Shown here piece by piece: positions 45,323 to 57,544 of a stretch of DNA of 64,000 nt (its first letter is position 1; every line of letters starts with the position of its first letter). Both the position numbers and the translations under genes were made by a program. The notes below the pieces were generated by a model. That model saw only the letters and a list, made by a program, of their open reading frames with translations. It was not told the origin of the DNA and ran no database searches. Origin of the DNA: Diphasiastrum complanatum (taxonomy: Eukaryota > Streptophyta > Lycopodiopsida > Lycopodiales > Lycopodiaceae); the NCBI GenBank assembly GCA_029204225.1, contig CM055096.1:75301521-75365520 (forward strand). The letters run 5' to 3'.

Positions 45323-46645
45323 GGACGCGGACGCGCCAGGGGTGAGTCCGCGTCCGGACGCGTCCGTTTTTTTTCAAAAAAAATTGTCAAAAAAAAAAAA
45401 TACAGGCACCTGCCTGCATTGTCCCCCATCCTAAAAGCAAAATAAAAGCAATTTATGGCCCCTGTTTTTCCCCCGGAATTGATTATCAGAGGGTGTCTAG
45501 CACCCACCTGCCCCCTCCTATTAAAAAATAGGAAAACGGTACCCAAAAAAATTTGCAAAAAATTTTGCAACAAACCTAACCACTGGGCCATGCCTCTCAT
45601 AACTGAGATATTACTAAACAACCATGGCTAATGAGCAGTTCATAAATTATTACGAACCTTCATTGGGAACTAGGCTCCAAAAAAGCGGCAAAGAAAGATC
45701 TGAGAGTGGTTTCGAGTGAAGATGATGGTTTGTATGGCAAATATATTACTGGTTTAGGGTTTCGGGTGCATCAGTGACTGTCTCAAAGAAGTGAGTGCTC
45801 GCCAGAGGATTGGGGAGAGGTCCACGCTCACCAGATCTAGTGACAAGCTCTCAGGACCAAAAGTCTCTGGGGGAAAATAGGGCTCACCAGAAGAGTGACA
45901 AGCTATACACTACTGTGACTCAGTTGATGAGATTGGTTTCTTCCCGGATGAACTTCAATAGCTTGCTTATTAGTTATGGCACTACTTCAACACGCTACAA
46001 TACAATGTCGAAATTTTGCGTACCAGCACAGGGGCTCCGAAACATCTCCCAGTTTTCAAGCCCCGAGAGGACAAAGTGTCCCCGTAGCCATGTTTTGACG
46101 CTAAACTTCGGAAGGACGTACTGGGCCTGCCGTCCGTCCGGTCCTCGTCCCGTCTGCTCCCACAGGTTCCTATCGAGGTTGTCCGCTAGCCGAAAGGGAC
46201 GACACGTGAAACGGATCCCGTTTGGAGAAACGGGACCGTCAGACGGATAGCTGCAAAACTAGTCCATTTCAACTGACCTAATTGTGTTTCCAACCCGTCG
46301 AACGAGCATTTTGACCGGACGATGCCCGAATCGGACCAGGCTCGGTCTCTTGGGTACGTACCCGCTCCACGAACCAGTGGACTATATTCTTGGACCATTA
46401 ATACATTCTACGCAGGTTCAAGTGTATCTTGCACAAGTGCAGCTTTGATGTTGAATCTGCACATACCTGTGGTGCAATGCCTACGACACAATGAGGACGT
46501 GGGTGGGGTTGATAATGTTTATGGATGTGGTTGTGACGCTTATGCTTGTGGCTTGTTTTGATGCTTATGGCTGTGGGGTTGTGGGTTTAGGATGATTTGT
46601 TAGGGTTTGGGGTGTTATGTTAACTGTGCCATTTGTTGGGGTGTC

Positions 46646-46664
46646 GGGTTTAGGGTTTAGGGTT
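46646..46664. repeat. Telomere-like (TTTAGGG)n, short
   Basis: About 2.7 units of the plant telomere repeat inside the hAT-like element. Confidence 0.9.
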
Positions 46665-46712
46665 AAATGGTTGAACATGATGCATATGTTTTGAATGAGA
46701 TGCAGATGTGCT

Positions 46713-46714
<2 letters not shown>

Positions 46715-46776
<62 letters not shown>
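46715..46776. repeat. (CT)n microsatellite
   Basis: Pure dinucleotide run near the telomere-like motif. Confidence 0.97.
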
Positions 46777-46779
<3 letters not shown>

Positions 46780-47218
46780 TTGCACGAAGCAAACCATTTC
46801 TGACTGGCCATTCAAACTTCACAGAGCTAACCATTTGTAAGCAACCACGGTAAATTAGCCATGACAAAAATATACTGTAAAAAAATATATACATCTCATC
46901 TGATGCCATTGTACACGATGCTAAAATGTGTATCAGTATCTACAAGTCTGTGCTAAACAAATCATCCCTCTGCGTGCCAGATGCATCTGCAGGGGTGTCA
47001 AATACAAAGTCTGGTTAGGAGTCTGGAGACATCTGGGACTCCTCTAAGTCTGGGCCAACGCCTGCCAAAAGACGACTAGAAAAATCATCAGTGCATCCCC
47101 TCTTGGCTGGCCTGCCTCTGGGTCTGCCGGAAGGAACCCTCTGTGGTACATTGCCTGGGGGTCTCCCTCTGCTACGGGGGGGTCTCTGGGAAGAACTGCC
47201 TACCTATGATGCTCTGAG

Positions 47219-50200
47219 TCATCTCTGCGCTATCTGTCTCTGGGCAGCAGCCTCTGTCTCCCTTGCAAACTCTGACCAGCCATCATCTGAAAGGGGGCGT
47301 GATGCGGGGGTACTGGGTGGGGCACGTGGACCATCCCCTGCTAGGTCGATCGTCTCGTCTGAATCATATGTGGGCTCATCATCAGAGGAGGGCAATGGAA
47401 CGTCAGCAGGGAGGGTGGTGGTCTCATCGGCATCGGCATCATCCTCGGGATCACCCTGCAGAGCACGCCGAGCGGCATCGTCTGGATCAACCTCTGGCTC
47501 TGGCTCATGATCTGCCGCTGCAACCAGGCACTCATCGGGATTGACCTGCACAAGTCAATCATTCGTGAGAATAGCCGAAGCAACCGTGAGGGCATTAAAC
47601 TGAATGTCTCAAACCAATGCGAAAGCAAAATGACAGAGCAACGAAATATACCTGCAGCAGTAGGGCGCATGCGCCTCCTGCACTCATGCTCTCCGTGATG
47701 CGTCGAACCACTCTAGTGTTGGTGTTGCAGTACACCAGGTCATTGCACCGCTCCGTCGTCAGACGGTTCCGCCTGTTCGTGTGAACAAGGCTGAATGCTG
47801 ACCAGTTCCGCTCGCACATGCAAGCAGAACAGTCCTGCATTGATTGGCAACAACTCGAGTGAGTATTGACCTTGTAGAGAAAATGCAAAAACTGGTTGGA
47901 TGAATGAGATCAGACAACATACCTGTGAAAGGACTCGGAGCGCGAGCATCCTCAGGTCTAGCTGTCCGGCGCCGTAGCTCTCCCACCATGATACAGGCAA
48001 GAGCCTGTTCTCTCGGACACGTGCAAGGTCCTCGCCGAACAACCCCAGAGAGTGCCTGCAGTTGAGCAACGATATGCTTGAGTACACTTGAGCTTCCGCA
48101 AGGAAATTGAACGAACGACAGCGTACGATAGATCCAAAGTTTACCTGTAACCGAGCCTCTGCACCTCAAGCCTGCTGCGGAACCCAGTGTCGCTGCTGAG
48201 GAGGCGGATGTATGCGAACCATTTCGCACGCAGCTCTGCATCGCCGTACTGCCTCTCGCTCTGAAACAACGGATGCAGTATGTGGGCCACACTGTGAATG
48301 GCCGATGAGACTTATCCCATCGCCGCTGCCACAAGCGCCTGATAGGCTCCAACCTGTGGACCAAACCACGGGGAGGCAACAGTACATACCATCGTGTTGC
48401 GGCAGCAAGACGAAACAGGGTGCAAAATGGAAGTAAGGATGGTGAGACGGAAAAAAGTTATACCTGGCAGGGTCCAGCTCAGAACGTTGGAGAGACTCGC
48501 CTACGCGATCCATGAACTCGTAAATAAGGCCCATCGTGCACCCCTCGCGATCAACGAGCCTCAGAACAGAGTAGATGGTTGCATGACGTCCATCAGCTGC
48601 TGCATATCCACCCAGAAAGGCTCCACGAAGAGGATCTTGTGGAAGGCCAAGCCCTCTGGGGTCGTGGACAGGTCCATGGCGGTGAACTCTACCGAAGTGG
48701 CCATGTGCCGCAATTTGCCCTTGAGCTTGTGTAGCCGCTCAAGCATGATGAACTGGTAGGCGAAGCGGGTGCAAGCGGGCTTCTTCAAGTCGAGCTTGCA
48801 TTGACAAACAGAATGTGAGGCATACATGAAACGAGCAAAAAAAAAGGAGCATCTTGAATGAGCCAAAAAGTAAGTGGCAGGTTACCTGCTGAATGTGCGG
48901 AAAAGGGCCGTCATGCGGCGCTTGCGTGTGACGAAGTCCACAACCGCAAGTGCCCTCGTGAGAATGTCACTGACCCAAGGCAGGCGCCCGATGGAATGCA
49001 GGAGGAGGTCCAGTGAGTGTGCGGCGCATGGAGTCCAGACAATGGAGGGGTAGTCTGCCATAAGAAGCTCCCCCATACCGCGGCAGTTGGACGCATTGTC
49101 CATCACAACCTTTCGCGATACGTTCACACGATCAGTTCACAGCTCGGAAACACATTGCAATCAATCGAAAACTACGCAAAACTATTGTATCAACATCAAG
49201 CAGCAAATGAGCAAGCAACCAATGAAAGAATATTATACCTGGACAATGCGCTGTGGCCCGACCTCCTCGATCGCTGCGCGAATGATGCCGTAAATGTACT
49301 CGGCCGAATGCACTCTCCCTGCCTCGGAGGCGTCGATGTTGCGCAGGAACATGGAACCATAACAACTGGAAACAATCACGTTGATGAGTGGACGTCTGCG
49401 ACAATCAGTCCACCCATCAGCCATGATGGAACAGCCGTATCTATCCCAAGCCTCGTGCAGTGCGGCCAATCTCTCTCTGACTGATGAAACCCGGTCCTGG
49501 AACAAAGGGCCTCGTAGTGCGTCGGCTGTGGGTGGCGTGTAGCCGGGCCCGCAGACTGCAACTTTTGAGATAGCCTCTCGAAAGATGCGGGATGATGCCA
49601 TGATAAAGGGGAGGTTCAGGTCATAGAACATCTGTGCTATGCTCCTAGTGGCCTCTCTGTGCTGCCCCTCTCTGAAAGATCCCGGCATGGACATCTGTCT
49701 GGGGCCTTGTGATGTGGATGGCTGGGAGGATGCGGATCTAGAGGTGGTGGCATAGGTGCAGGTGCGGAAGCGGAGGAAGTGGACGGGCCGTGCAAATCTG
49801 GCGGTGATGGCAGAGGCGTAGGTGCAGCAGTGGAGGCTGTGGATCCATGGGGAGTACTGGCGGAGGCGGTGGCGGTGGCGGTGGCGGTGGCGGTGGCGGT
49901 GGCGGGGGCGGCGACGGGTGCGGATGCAGCGGCGGTGGTGGGTGCAGATGCGACGGTGGGGGCGGTGGGTGTACCAGTGGCAGAGGCGGTGGCAGTGGGT
50001 GCACCAGTAGAAATAGAGTCCGCGGCATCTGTGGACAGCTCGTCGAGCTCAGCAGCTGTCTCAGTATATGTCTCCATAATGTGAGCCCTCTCCGCAACAG
50101 GGATGACCATACAAATGCCGATCCCGTAGCATCCCCCCGTGGGTCGGACTCGCAACCCCCCCAGATGTGCTCGAACCCGAGAGGCATTCCCTGTGAACTG

Positions 50201-50270
50201 CTTTTGACAAAAAGGGCAATGCCACTTTTTGTCGGGCATCACCTCCACCTCATCCCAAATGGGACGAGCA

Positions 50271-50275
<5 letters not shown>
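47219..50275 (-). pseudogene. hAT transposase gene, seven exons, frameshifted
   Basis: Inferred exons: 50275-49239, 49109-48886, 48794-48464, 48353-48145, 48055-47923, 47834-47652, 47545-47219, with GT-AG introns of about 85-130 bases. Exon 1 holds a BED zinc finger (C20, C23, H37), an Ala/Thr/Pro low-complexity linker and the start of a DUF659 core with YGCSIMADGWTDCRRRPLIN. Exon 2 continues with VVMDNASNCRGMGELL and CAAHSLDLLLH. Exons 5-6 give the dimerisation domain: SWWESYGAGQLDLRMLALRV then CERNWSAFSLVHTNRRNRL. Exon 7 is acidic. Frame changes occur in the exon 1 linker, near 48587 and near 48300. The ATG sits directly after a GA-rich 5' UTR. Confidence 0.85.
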
Positions 50276-50340
<65 letters not shown>

Positions 50341-50341
50341 A
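50275..50341. repeat. (CT)n then (CA)n at the hAT start codon
   Basis: On the minus strand this is (TG)n followed by (GA)n ending exactly at the ATG, so it forms the 5' UTR next to the start codon. Confidence 0.95.
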
Positions 50342-50371
50342 AAAGCACGGAAATCCAAGCTCTCTCTCCCA

Positions 50372-50395
50372 CCCTAAACCCTAAACCCTAAACCC
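50372..50395. repeat. Telomere-like (CCCTAAA)n, short
   Basis: Just over three units, upstream of the hAT start, in inverted orientation to the copy at 46646. Confidence 0.92.
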
Positions 50396-50593
50396 AAGCA
50401 CCCTTAAACCTAAATCCTAATCTCACACACACACAGTGCACACACACAAATCCTCTCTCCGTCCCTCACACTCTCTGTCTCTTCCTCTCTCTCTCTCACG
50501 CACTAATCACCACACACACACAACTGTATGCACACAAATCAACAATAGAAAAGTCACACACACAATTTTCACACACGCACACACACACAAACA

Positions 50594-50696
<103 letters not shown>

Positions 50697-50754
50697 GAAC
50701 TTCTGCGGACTTTCTGCAGGCCCCATGATTTGTTTTTTTTTTTTTTTTTTAAAT

Positions 50755-50905
50755 ACGCGTCCGAGACCCGGACGTGTTCTGGGCCCCGGACGCGTCCGCA
50801 TCCAGACGCTGGACGCGTCCAGACATTAAAAAATAAAAAATAACAAAAAGGACGCGTCCGGGGGTCGGACGCGTCCGGGTCCGGGCGTCGGACGCGGGCA
50901 CTTTG
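50755..50905. repeat. Cluster of GGACGCGTCC palindromes
   Basis: Four perfect copies in about 90 bases (50787, 50811, 50850, 50867 onward), two of them extended to CGGACGCGTCCG, plus partial copies such as ACGCGTCCGAG. It is a strongly GC- and CpG-rich island in AT-rich surroundings. Confidence 0.92.
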
Positions 50906-50921
50906 GCCCGGACCCTCATGT

Positions 50922-50923
<2 letters not shown>

Positions 50924-50970
<47 letters not shown>
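50924..50970. repeat. (TA)n array, second of three
   Basis: About 23 TA units separating the hAT-like element from the next foldback element. Confidence 0.97.
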
Positions 50971-50972
<2 letters not shown>

Positions 50973-51796
50973 TAGATCCAATGGCACCAGGATCTACGGA
51001 TCCCGGTACCGCGGATCCATGATGGTCCACGGTACCATAATATATTAATTAATATATTTAATATTTAATATATATAAATCATAGTACCCCATGGTACCGC
51101 CATTATGGTGCCGCCCAAAAATCCGCGGTACCAGGGCGGCACCATTTTTTAATTTTTTTTGTTTTAAAAAAAGAAATTTAAATTTTTTTATTTTTTTTAA
51201 TTTAGTGGGCAATATCGGTATCAGCTTGAAGCTCTTGACGAGAGCAGTGCATTTATGCAGGTTGCCGGTGCTTTCAGCTACAAACTGTGTTAGACAACTA
51301 AATAATGCACCTCTCAGTTTAGTAGTCACTAGTTAACCGTGAGCTCATATCTGTAAGGCCCCCGTTATGAGGAGAAGCCATTACTGAGCACGGTTGTTAG
51401 TATAGGGTCTATTGTGAGACCATGATGGTTATGAGATGGCTAGATTACAGTTTCTATATAGCAGCAAGTCTTGGGGGGTCCGGGGGGAAGTAGCCCCCCG
51501 GCGGGGGGTTTGGGGGACCTTCATGATTTGGCCTTCCGACTCCCTGAGTGAAAACACACTTTTTGGTGTTTTGCATCCCCTTGGTCCTTTGGCTGTTCGC
51601 TCTAATTAAAACTGGCAACCTACATAAATGCACTGCTCTCGTCAACACCTTCAAGCTGATACCCATATTGCCCACTTAATTTTATTTTATTTTTTTAAAA
51701 AATTTAAAAAAAATATGAAAAAAAAAATATTCTATATTATGGTACCGCGTGGATCCGCGGTACCGGGATCTGCGGATCCTAGTACCGCTGGATCTA

Positions 51797-51798
<2 letters not shown>
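50971..51798. mobile_element. Foldback element with GGATCC/GGTACC palindromes
   Basis: 828 bp with ends CATAGATCCA and GGATCTATG inverted to each other. The arms match for about 75 bases (CCCGGTACCGCGGATCCA in both) and again, after an extra 110 bases on the left, through a T-rich run and the core AGTGGGCAATAT...GCAGGTTGCC (51205-51266 and inverted 51613-51674). The middle (51300-51600) is unique and has a G-rich stretch at 51475-51515. No transposase. It sits exactly between two (TA)n arrays. Confidence 0.8.

Positions 51799-51831
<33 letters not shown>
51799..51831. repeat. (TA)n array, third of three
   Basis: About 16 TA units between the foldback element and a second hAT fragment. Confidence 0.97.
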
Positions 51832-51835
<4 letters not shown>

Positions 51836-52563
51836 CCCTAATTCCCCCCCCCCTCACCTCATCTCTCTCCCTGCCCATCGCGCCCTCTTCCTACTGTCCG
51901 CGCCCTCCCTGTTGTCCGCGCCCTCCTTGCCATCACACTGTCTTTGTGTACGACATATCGCTTCCGCCCCTACTACTGCTGTTTCCGCCATTGCTGTGGT
52001 TTTTCTAGCCTTCCACCTCCTATCGCATTCACAATCATCTCTGCCTATTTTCCCCAGTTCCTTCTATAGAAATGGTGCATTCCAACCTTGCCGATCTGTG
52101 GGACGAGGTGGACGTTGTCAGGCGGGTTGCCGACAAGTCCAACAAGCGCCGTGCAAGGATCGTGCGCTGCCGATATTGCCTGGTCGAGTTCGTTGCCACC
52201 CTCACTCGCCTTAAAGGCCACCGCTCGGTGCACGTGCCAAAAATGGTGGCACACTGAATGCTGCCCCTTGTGCCAGCATGTCCGTCCCCGTCATATGGGC
52301 CACGTCTTGTGGCGGGGGAGAACACCATTTCGGAGGGTGTTCTCCGGTTTTGCACCGCTCCTTACGCGGTTGACCCCGAGTTGCTGCCTGCTTGGCTGGC
52401 ACGCACGAGGAGAGGGAGTGCATCCTCGTCCAGTCCCACTACCCCTCATCCCCCTCAAACAGTTCTGCCACACGCACCCCCATCTGCACCCATTCCGGTG
52501 GACCCGTCCCCTCGCGTCCGCCAGTTGCCGCTGTCGTTCCACCACCACGTCCTGTTGCATGCA
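51832..52563 (+). pseudogene. Second hAT transposase, N-terminal fragment
   Basis: From 52072 the frame reads LADLWDEVDVVRRV and then CRYCLVEFVATLTRLKGH followed by RSVHV: a BED-type finger with C33, C36, H50 and H54. The WDEV start parallels IWDEVEV of the first hAT, so the two are related. After a stop at 52255 a Pro/Ser-rich linker can be followed in shifted frames to about 52560. There gypsy sequence takes over, so the rest is lost. Upstream, 51832-52071 is a C- and CT-rich leader. Confidence 0.65.
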
Positions 52564-54292
52564 CCTTGGTTTGATATGTCTATCAGATATAGACGGGGGA
52601 AATTCAATACAGTATTAGATGCACTTAGTAGAATGCCTATGATAAACGAGCTGAGTTTCACTCGATTCGTAGTGAGTTACTGGATTCCTTGAGAGGGAAG
52701 TGCCAGCATGATGCATTCTTCTCAACTATCTGGAACTCAGTCCAGAGCAAATAGTTACAGACTCCAGAACCAGTTCCCGGGGCTGGTGCCAGTTCATCCA
52801 AGAATACGGCAGCTTCCGTTGAGGATGATGAGTCCGAGTGTACGTCAAATGACGTTGAGGATTCTGAGCCTATATTACCCAAGCAACCCCAGTGGTTGAG
52901 GGTCAGTTGACTCAAGGATTCAAATGGAAACAATATTCCATTCAGGATGAGTACTTGCTCTATAGAGATAGAGTATGTGTCCCCAATTCAGAGGATTATA
53001 GGCAGCAGGTCCTATATGAGTGTCATGACAGTCCTAGTGCGGGGTACCCAGGCATTCAAAAGACCTATGAGCTTCTTCGTAGGCAATTTTTCTGGCCCAA
53101 TATGAAAAAGGACGTCTAGCAATATGTAACCAGTTGCCAGAAATGTCAGGTAAATAAAGCAGAGCGTTTAAAGGCAGGAGGGTTGTTACAGCCCTTAGAT
53201 ATACCAGCTGGTAAATGGGAGAGTATCTCCATGGATTTTATAATAGGCCTGCCTACAACCCAAAAGGGTAATGACGCTATATGGGTCACAGTTGACCGTC
53301 TGACCAAAATGGCTCACCTTATTCCGACCAAAACAACCGTTAGAGCTCCAGAGTTAGCGAGGTTGTTTGTAGATGGGCTCTTGAAATTGTACGGTCTAAC
53401 TTCCTGCATAGTCAACGACCGGGACAGTAAGTTTAATGGAAATTTTTGGAGGGCAGTATTCCATCATCTCCATACTAAACTTAATATGAGTACTACTGAC
53501 CATCCACAGATGGACGGTCAAACAAAAAGAGTAAACCAGGTGCTGGAGGATATGCTTCGTGCATACGTCAGCAAAAAGCAGACTAATTGGGAGGAGTATC
53601 TCTCGATACTAGAGTTTGCTTATAACAATACCAAACATTCAGCTACGGGATACAGCCCACTTATGTTGATGTATGGTTTTCAGCCACGCTCACCCACAAC
53701 TATAGGGTTTAAACAAGAAAAAGTTGAAGCAGCCAGAAACTTTTTAGAAGACCTAAACCAGATGATAGAACATGCTAAGCATAGCATTAGGCAGTCCCAG
53801 GAACAAGCCAGGCATTATGCAGATCCACACAAACGGGATGTGCAGATCTCCACTGGTGAAAAAGTCTGCTTGAGAGTCCCAGTTGACCCTCAAATCAGGA
53901 GTGTGTGCTATGTTGTCTCCTAGGTATTGTGGTCCTTTTACCATCAGTAGGAGACTAGGCAAGGTCACCTATGAACTAGAACTCCCACACAGCAGTAAGG
54001 TTTTTCCAGTTTTTCATGTAAGTTAGTTACGAAAAGCCTTAGCCAGATCAGAAAATCTGGTAGGGGACAATGTTCTAGTTCTCCCATTGGATTTTTAGCA
54101 ACCTCCACATGAACCAGAGGAGATTCTTGATAGTAGAGAGACGCAGACTCGTCATACTCTATACCAAGAATATCTGGTCAAGTGGAATGATCAGCCTGTT
54201 GAGAATGCCACCTGGGAAAGAGGCAACGTCCTTCGCAAGATTTTTCCAGACTTTGTCTTAGAGGACCAAAACGGTTCTTAAGGGGGAGGGAG
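52564..54292 (+). pseudogene. Ty3/gypsy chromovirus RNase H tail, integrase and chromodomain
   Basis: Begins at the end of RNase H (FDMSIRYRRGKFNTVLDALS). The integrase zinc region follows, with CHDSPSAGYPGIQKTYELLR, FFWPNMKKDV, a TAG at 53117, and CQKCQVNKAERLK. The core has SMDFIIGLP, VNDRDSKFNG and RVNQVLEDMLR, so the D, D, E residues are kept. After a frameshift near 53910 come LSPRYCGPFTISRRLGKVTY and VFPVFHVS. A chromodomain, EILDSRETQ, EYLVKWNDQPVENATWE, closes the protein and identifies a chromovirus, which targets heterochromatin (family knowledge). 5' parts are missing. Confidence 0.92.
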
Positions 54293-55050
54293 TGTTACGA
54301 GCACGTAACCAGTGCCGAACCCTAGAGAACACAGGAGGTCAGATACCACAGTCAGGGTCGTTTTAAAGTAGTTGAGGCTTTCTGATATGGACAGTTCCTT
54401 TTTTGTGATCGACTTGTTGTTTTAGCGGGTTAATGGCATTTCCAAATGCTGGCTCCCATGAGACATAAAACATGCACGTTAGTGATTATTTGACAATATG
54501 CTTCTTCGTATTATCGACCCATGGAATTGTTATTTGAAAATAAAGTGCATATTTGACTGCTACTTGAGACGCAAGGTATTGTCTGTAACCATTTTTGAGT
54601 TATGAACGACGTGTCCTCGGTTTTGGTTCACATTGATAGACATAGGCAAATCCCTATTTACCTGTTGTAATAATTTCAGATGTGCAGCGGGTGCATATCT
54701 AAATGACCTTCTGTTCTGAATACAGTAATCAGGCCCTGTCTACAAACACAGAAACTGCAAGCAAATACAAGAAATTCTGTCCACTCATTCACTATAAAGC
54801 ATCTTTTTCACAGACAAATCAAAACAGAACTTGGAACATTTTCCAGTCATTGTATTGAACAAGGAAAACAGGATTCATGATGCGCTACTCGCGTCACATA
54901 TATACATATAGCTGGGCTCTAATCTTTAATCTTATGATTACAAGAAGCTGTTGGTTAGCACAGGACAGTCAGCCATCTCTTGGTATTACCGTGACTTCTA
55001 TGACCTGTACCTGCTATTGAGAAGCTTACTGATGTTTAATTATTATTCAA
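54293..55050 (+). repeat. 3' LTR of the chromovirus (far edge uncertain)
   Basis: A polypurine tract AAGGGGGAGGGAG leads into TGTTACGAGCACGTAACC. No second copy is in the window, so the far edge is set only by the next Copia relic and a possible TTCAACA end near 55050. Confidence 0.55.
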
Positions 55051-55174
55051 CATCCTCCTCTTGATTCTCTCTTCACCTTCCACTGCCTCTGGTTGCTGCT
55101 ATTGGTTTCATATTGATCTTCTCCTAGTTGGTTTGGCCATGCATTCTCGTTAGCTACCCCTGTGATTTGTAAGT

Positions 55175-55860
55175 CTACTCAAGGTAATTAGGCTTCATTG
55201 TCTTAAGTGCACCACCAAGCTTGTCTTCTTCAAAAGTCACATCTCTACAAGGAATTTTTTTATTACTTGCTAGATCACACAACTTGTACTGTGGGGACTT
55301 GTGAAAATGCAATAGAATTGCCTTCAGAAATCTTTGTTTGGACCTCTCCCCCTTGGGCACAAGCACCTAGGCTACACATGCAAATGTTTCAAGATGTAAT
55401 AAATCTGGCTTATTTCCCATCCAATCTTCTTTTGGTCTTTTTCCTTGACAATAGTAGAGAGTGTTGTGATTTGGAGGTACATTGATGTATCCACAGCGTC
55501 AGCCCAAAATTTGATTAGTAGAGCTGACTACATTAACAGCGATCTGGCTGCATCTAGAATGGTTCTATTTCTTCTCTCTGCCACTCCATTAAGCTGAGGG
55601 GTGTATGGAACAGTGTATTTCTTATTAATCATTCACCACCATTGTCAAACTTGAGGCATTTTGATCTCTTTCTAGTTCAAGTTTCAACGATGCCCTTGAA
55701 ATCCATAAACGCTTTTAACACATCCGACTTCAGCTTAAGGAAATAGACAAAGGTCATGAGACTACAAATATCTACAAAGGTCATGAGACTACAATTATCT
55801 ATGAATGTCATTAAGTATATTGATTCAAAATTTGATTTCTCTTTGATTGGCCCACACATA
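55175..55860 (-). pseudogene. Copia integrase relic
   Basis: Order on the minus strand: MCGPIKEKSNFESIYLMTFI (integrase core start), a locally repeated SLMTFVDICSLMTFVYFLK, then PQLNGVAERRNRTILDAARS, and finally FLKAILLHFHKSPQYKL and RDVTFEED of the C-terminal region. Frameshifts and stops separate the pieces. The repeated block comes from a 33-base duplication at 55748-55800. Confidence 0.8.
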
Positions 55861-55889
55861 TCCTAGAGTATACTAGCGTTAGGCCAATA

Positions 55890-56640
55890 TGGGCCAATAA
55901 GTAAAGTTAATATGACCAAAATTTTAAAGTTAATAATGGTCAGATGTTGATGCTTGTATGGGCCAAATGTTTATGAAGGCCAGGTGTAACATTTATTATG
56001 TAAACTTTCTGTATTATTGATATTCGAGGTAGGCTTACTATTGAAGAAGTTACGTTTATGAAGGACGAGTCATTATCAAGAAGTTGTAACGACCGTAGGT
56101 GACTGTAAGCAAAATGGTTACGGCACCTTATGGGTTCAAGAAGTCTGGTTACATTTAAGCAAAGAAGTGTGTATAAATATGGGAACTTCAGCCGAATTGG
56201 GGGCTAGATGGTTATTAGAGTGCGTTTAGCATTTGATAACGGGGGGTGTACATTGTGATCTATCTGTTTTAGTCCTTCTCTACCGGCAACAAGAAGCATA
56301 AGCCTTGTGTAAGACCCTTTGAGGCAGAGCGGCTTGATTAGAGTGTTTACTGCTGTACTTTTGAGCGGCTTACTATTTGGTATACAATGTTATTTTGTAT
56401 ATGAATGTTTGAGTGATGTGTTGCGATGGAAATTGCTGTATGTTATAGTTTATGTATCGTGTATGGAGCATTATCGTATGTTTGTTGTGTTTTATTTTCT
56501 GTTACAGCAGACAATTAAAAGCCTATAAGGGTCAGGTCATTAGGAGTTAATTCACACCCCTAACACCTATTTGTTTCCGTTGCTGATTATTATTGGGTTA
56601 CAGAGTCAGTCTAGATAATAATAGTTTTCAATTATGGGTG
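55890..56640 (+). repeat. Possible LTR with TATA box (low confidence)
   Basis: Non-coding sequence with TATAAATA at 56172-56179, ahead of a gag-like region on the same strand. There is no second copy or primer site, so the identity is a guess. Confidence 0.25.
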
Positions 56641-57400
56641 AAATTGTTGGATTCTATTGATAATTTGATGGCGATGTCTTCTTGAGCCAGCAGTTCGGAT
56701 CCAGGTCCTTCCACAGTGCTTCGAGGAATCCATGCAGTACCCGTTTCAATGCTTTAAGGGAAAAAAACATGATGATCCACAAATACACCAATTTTTGGCT
56801 GTATGTCAAGCAAATTATGAAACTGAAGATGTCCGGAATTGTTTCCAACTACGTTGAAGGGAAATGCGCTGCAGTGGCACTCCCAATATGGATTGCAAGA
56901 GTTTCAGGCTTGGAAGGATTTGAAGCAGGCCACTTTTCTAAAGCGCTATAAAAAATATCATGAAGATTAGGAAATTTTTGATAAGCTTCAAGCTATCGAG
57001 CAGTGCAAGAAAGAGGATGTACTAGTGGACATCCAACGATTTAAAGTATTGGAGAAGCAGCTTCAGGAGCTGTTGACTGAGGCCAAATGAGTCAAATATT
57101 TTCGGCATGGGCTGCACGAAGTATCAGGCAGGTAATACTTTCTGCTTGGTCAAGAATTGGAACAGATTGTCAAGGTAGCTCAGCAATTGGAAGAAGAAGA
57201 GACTAGGAAGATATATCGCAAGCACTGCAGACATCATTGATCAAGCGACTCTTTTGATTCAGATTTTGGGACATCTATCTCTAGGCAATCTAATTCTAAC
57301 ACATCATCTTCTAATGATGAAAAGAAATCGAAAAAGCTGCAAGAAAAAATAAGGAGAAAGAGAAGGCACCTATAAAGCCCCTACCAAGGATTCACTAGCC
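56640..57400 (+). pseudogene. Gag-like retroelement fragment
   Basis: Frame pieces read NMMIHKYTNFWLYVKQIM, LQAIEQCKKEDVLVDIQRF, VLEKQLQELLTEAK, YFLLGQELEQIVKVAQQLEE and a Ser/Asp/Lys-rich tail. Helical, charged composition and a tail of this type are typical of gypsy Gag. No zinc knuckle is visible, so the call is tentative. Confidence 0.4.
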
Positions 57401-57544
57401 AAGCAAGCCGCAACAAAGAAACACAAGGGAATCAGATGGTGAACAAACCAACCCAACAAAACCTAGAACTTACGGATCTAGCCCCCAAGCTATGGATCAA
57501 TCTTCACAAGGGAAGGACGAATCACACTGGCAGCATGGAGCTAC

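Larger units (their letters stand above)
45380..47218. other. 3' region of the hAT-like element
   Basis: No recognisable protein. A 151-codon plus-strand frame at 45795-46250 lacks any motif I know. TTTAGGG repeats lie at 46646-46664 and a (CT)n array at 46715-46776. Confidence 0.5.

Noticed and set aside
47091-47510. 139-codon plus-strand frame
   Set aside because: Antisense to the acidic last exon of the hAT gene; no motif.
49738-50377. Several long overlapping frames rich in Gly, Ala or Pro
   Set aside because: They are other-frame readings of the low-complexity linker of the hAT transposase.
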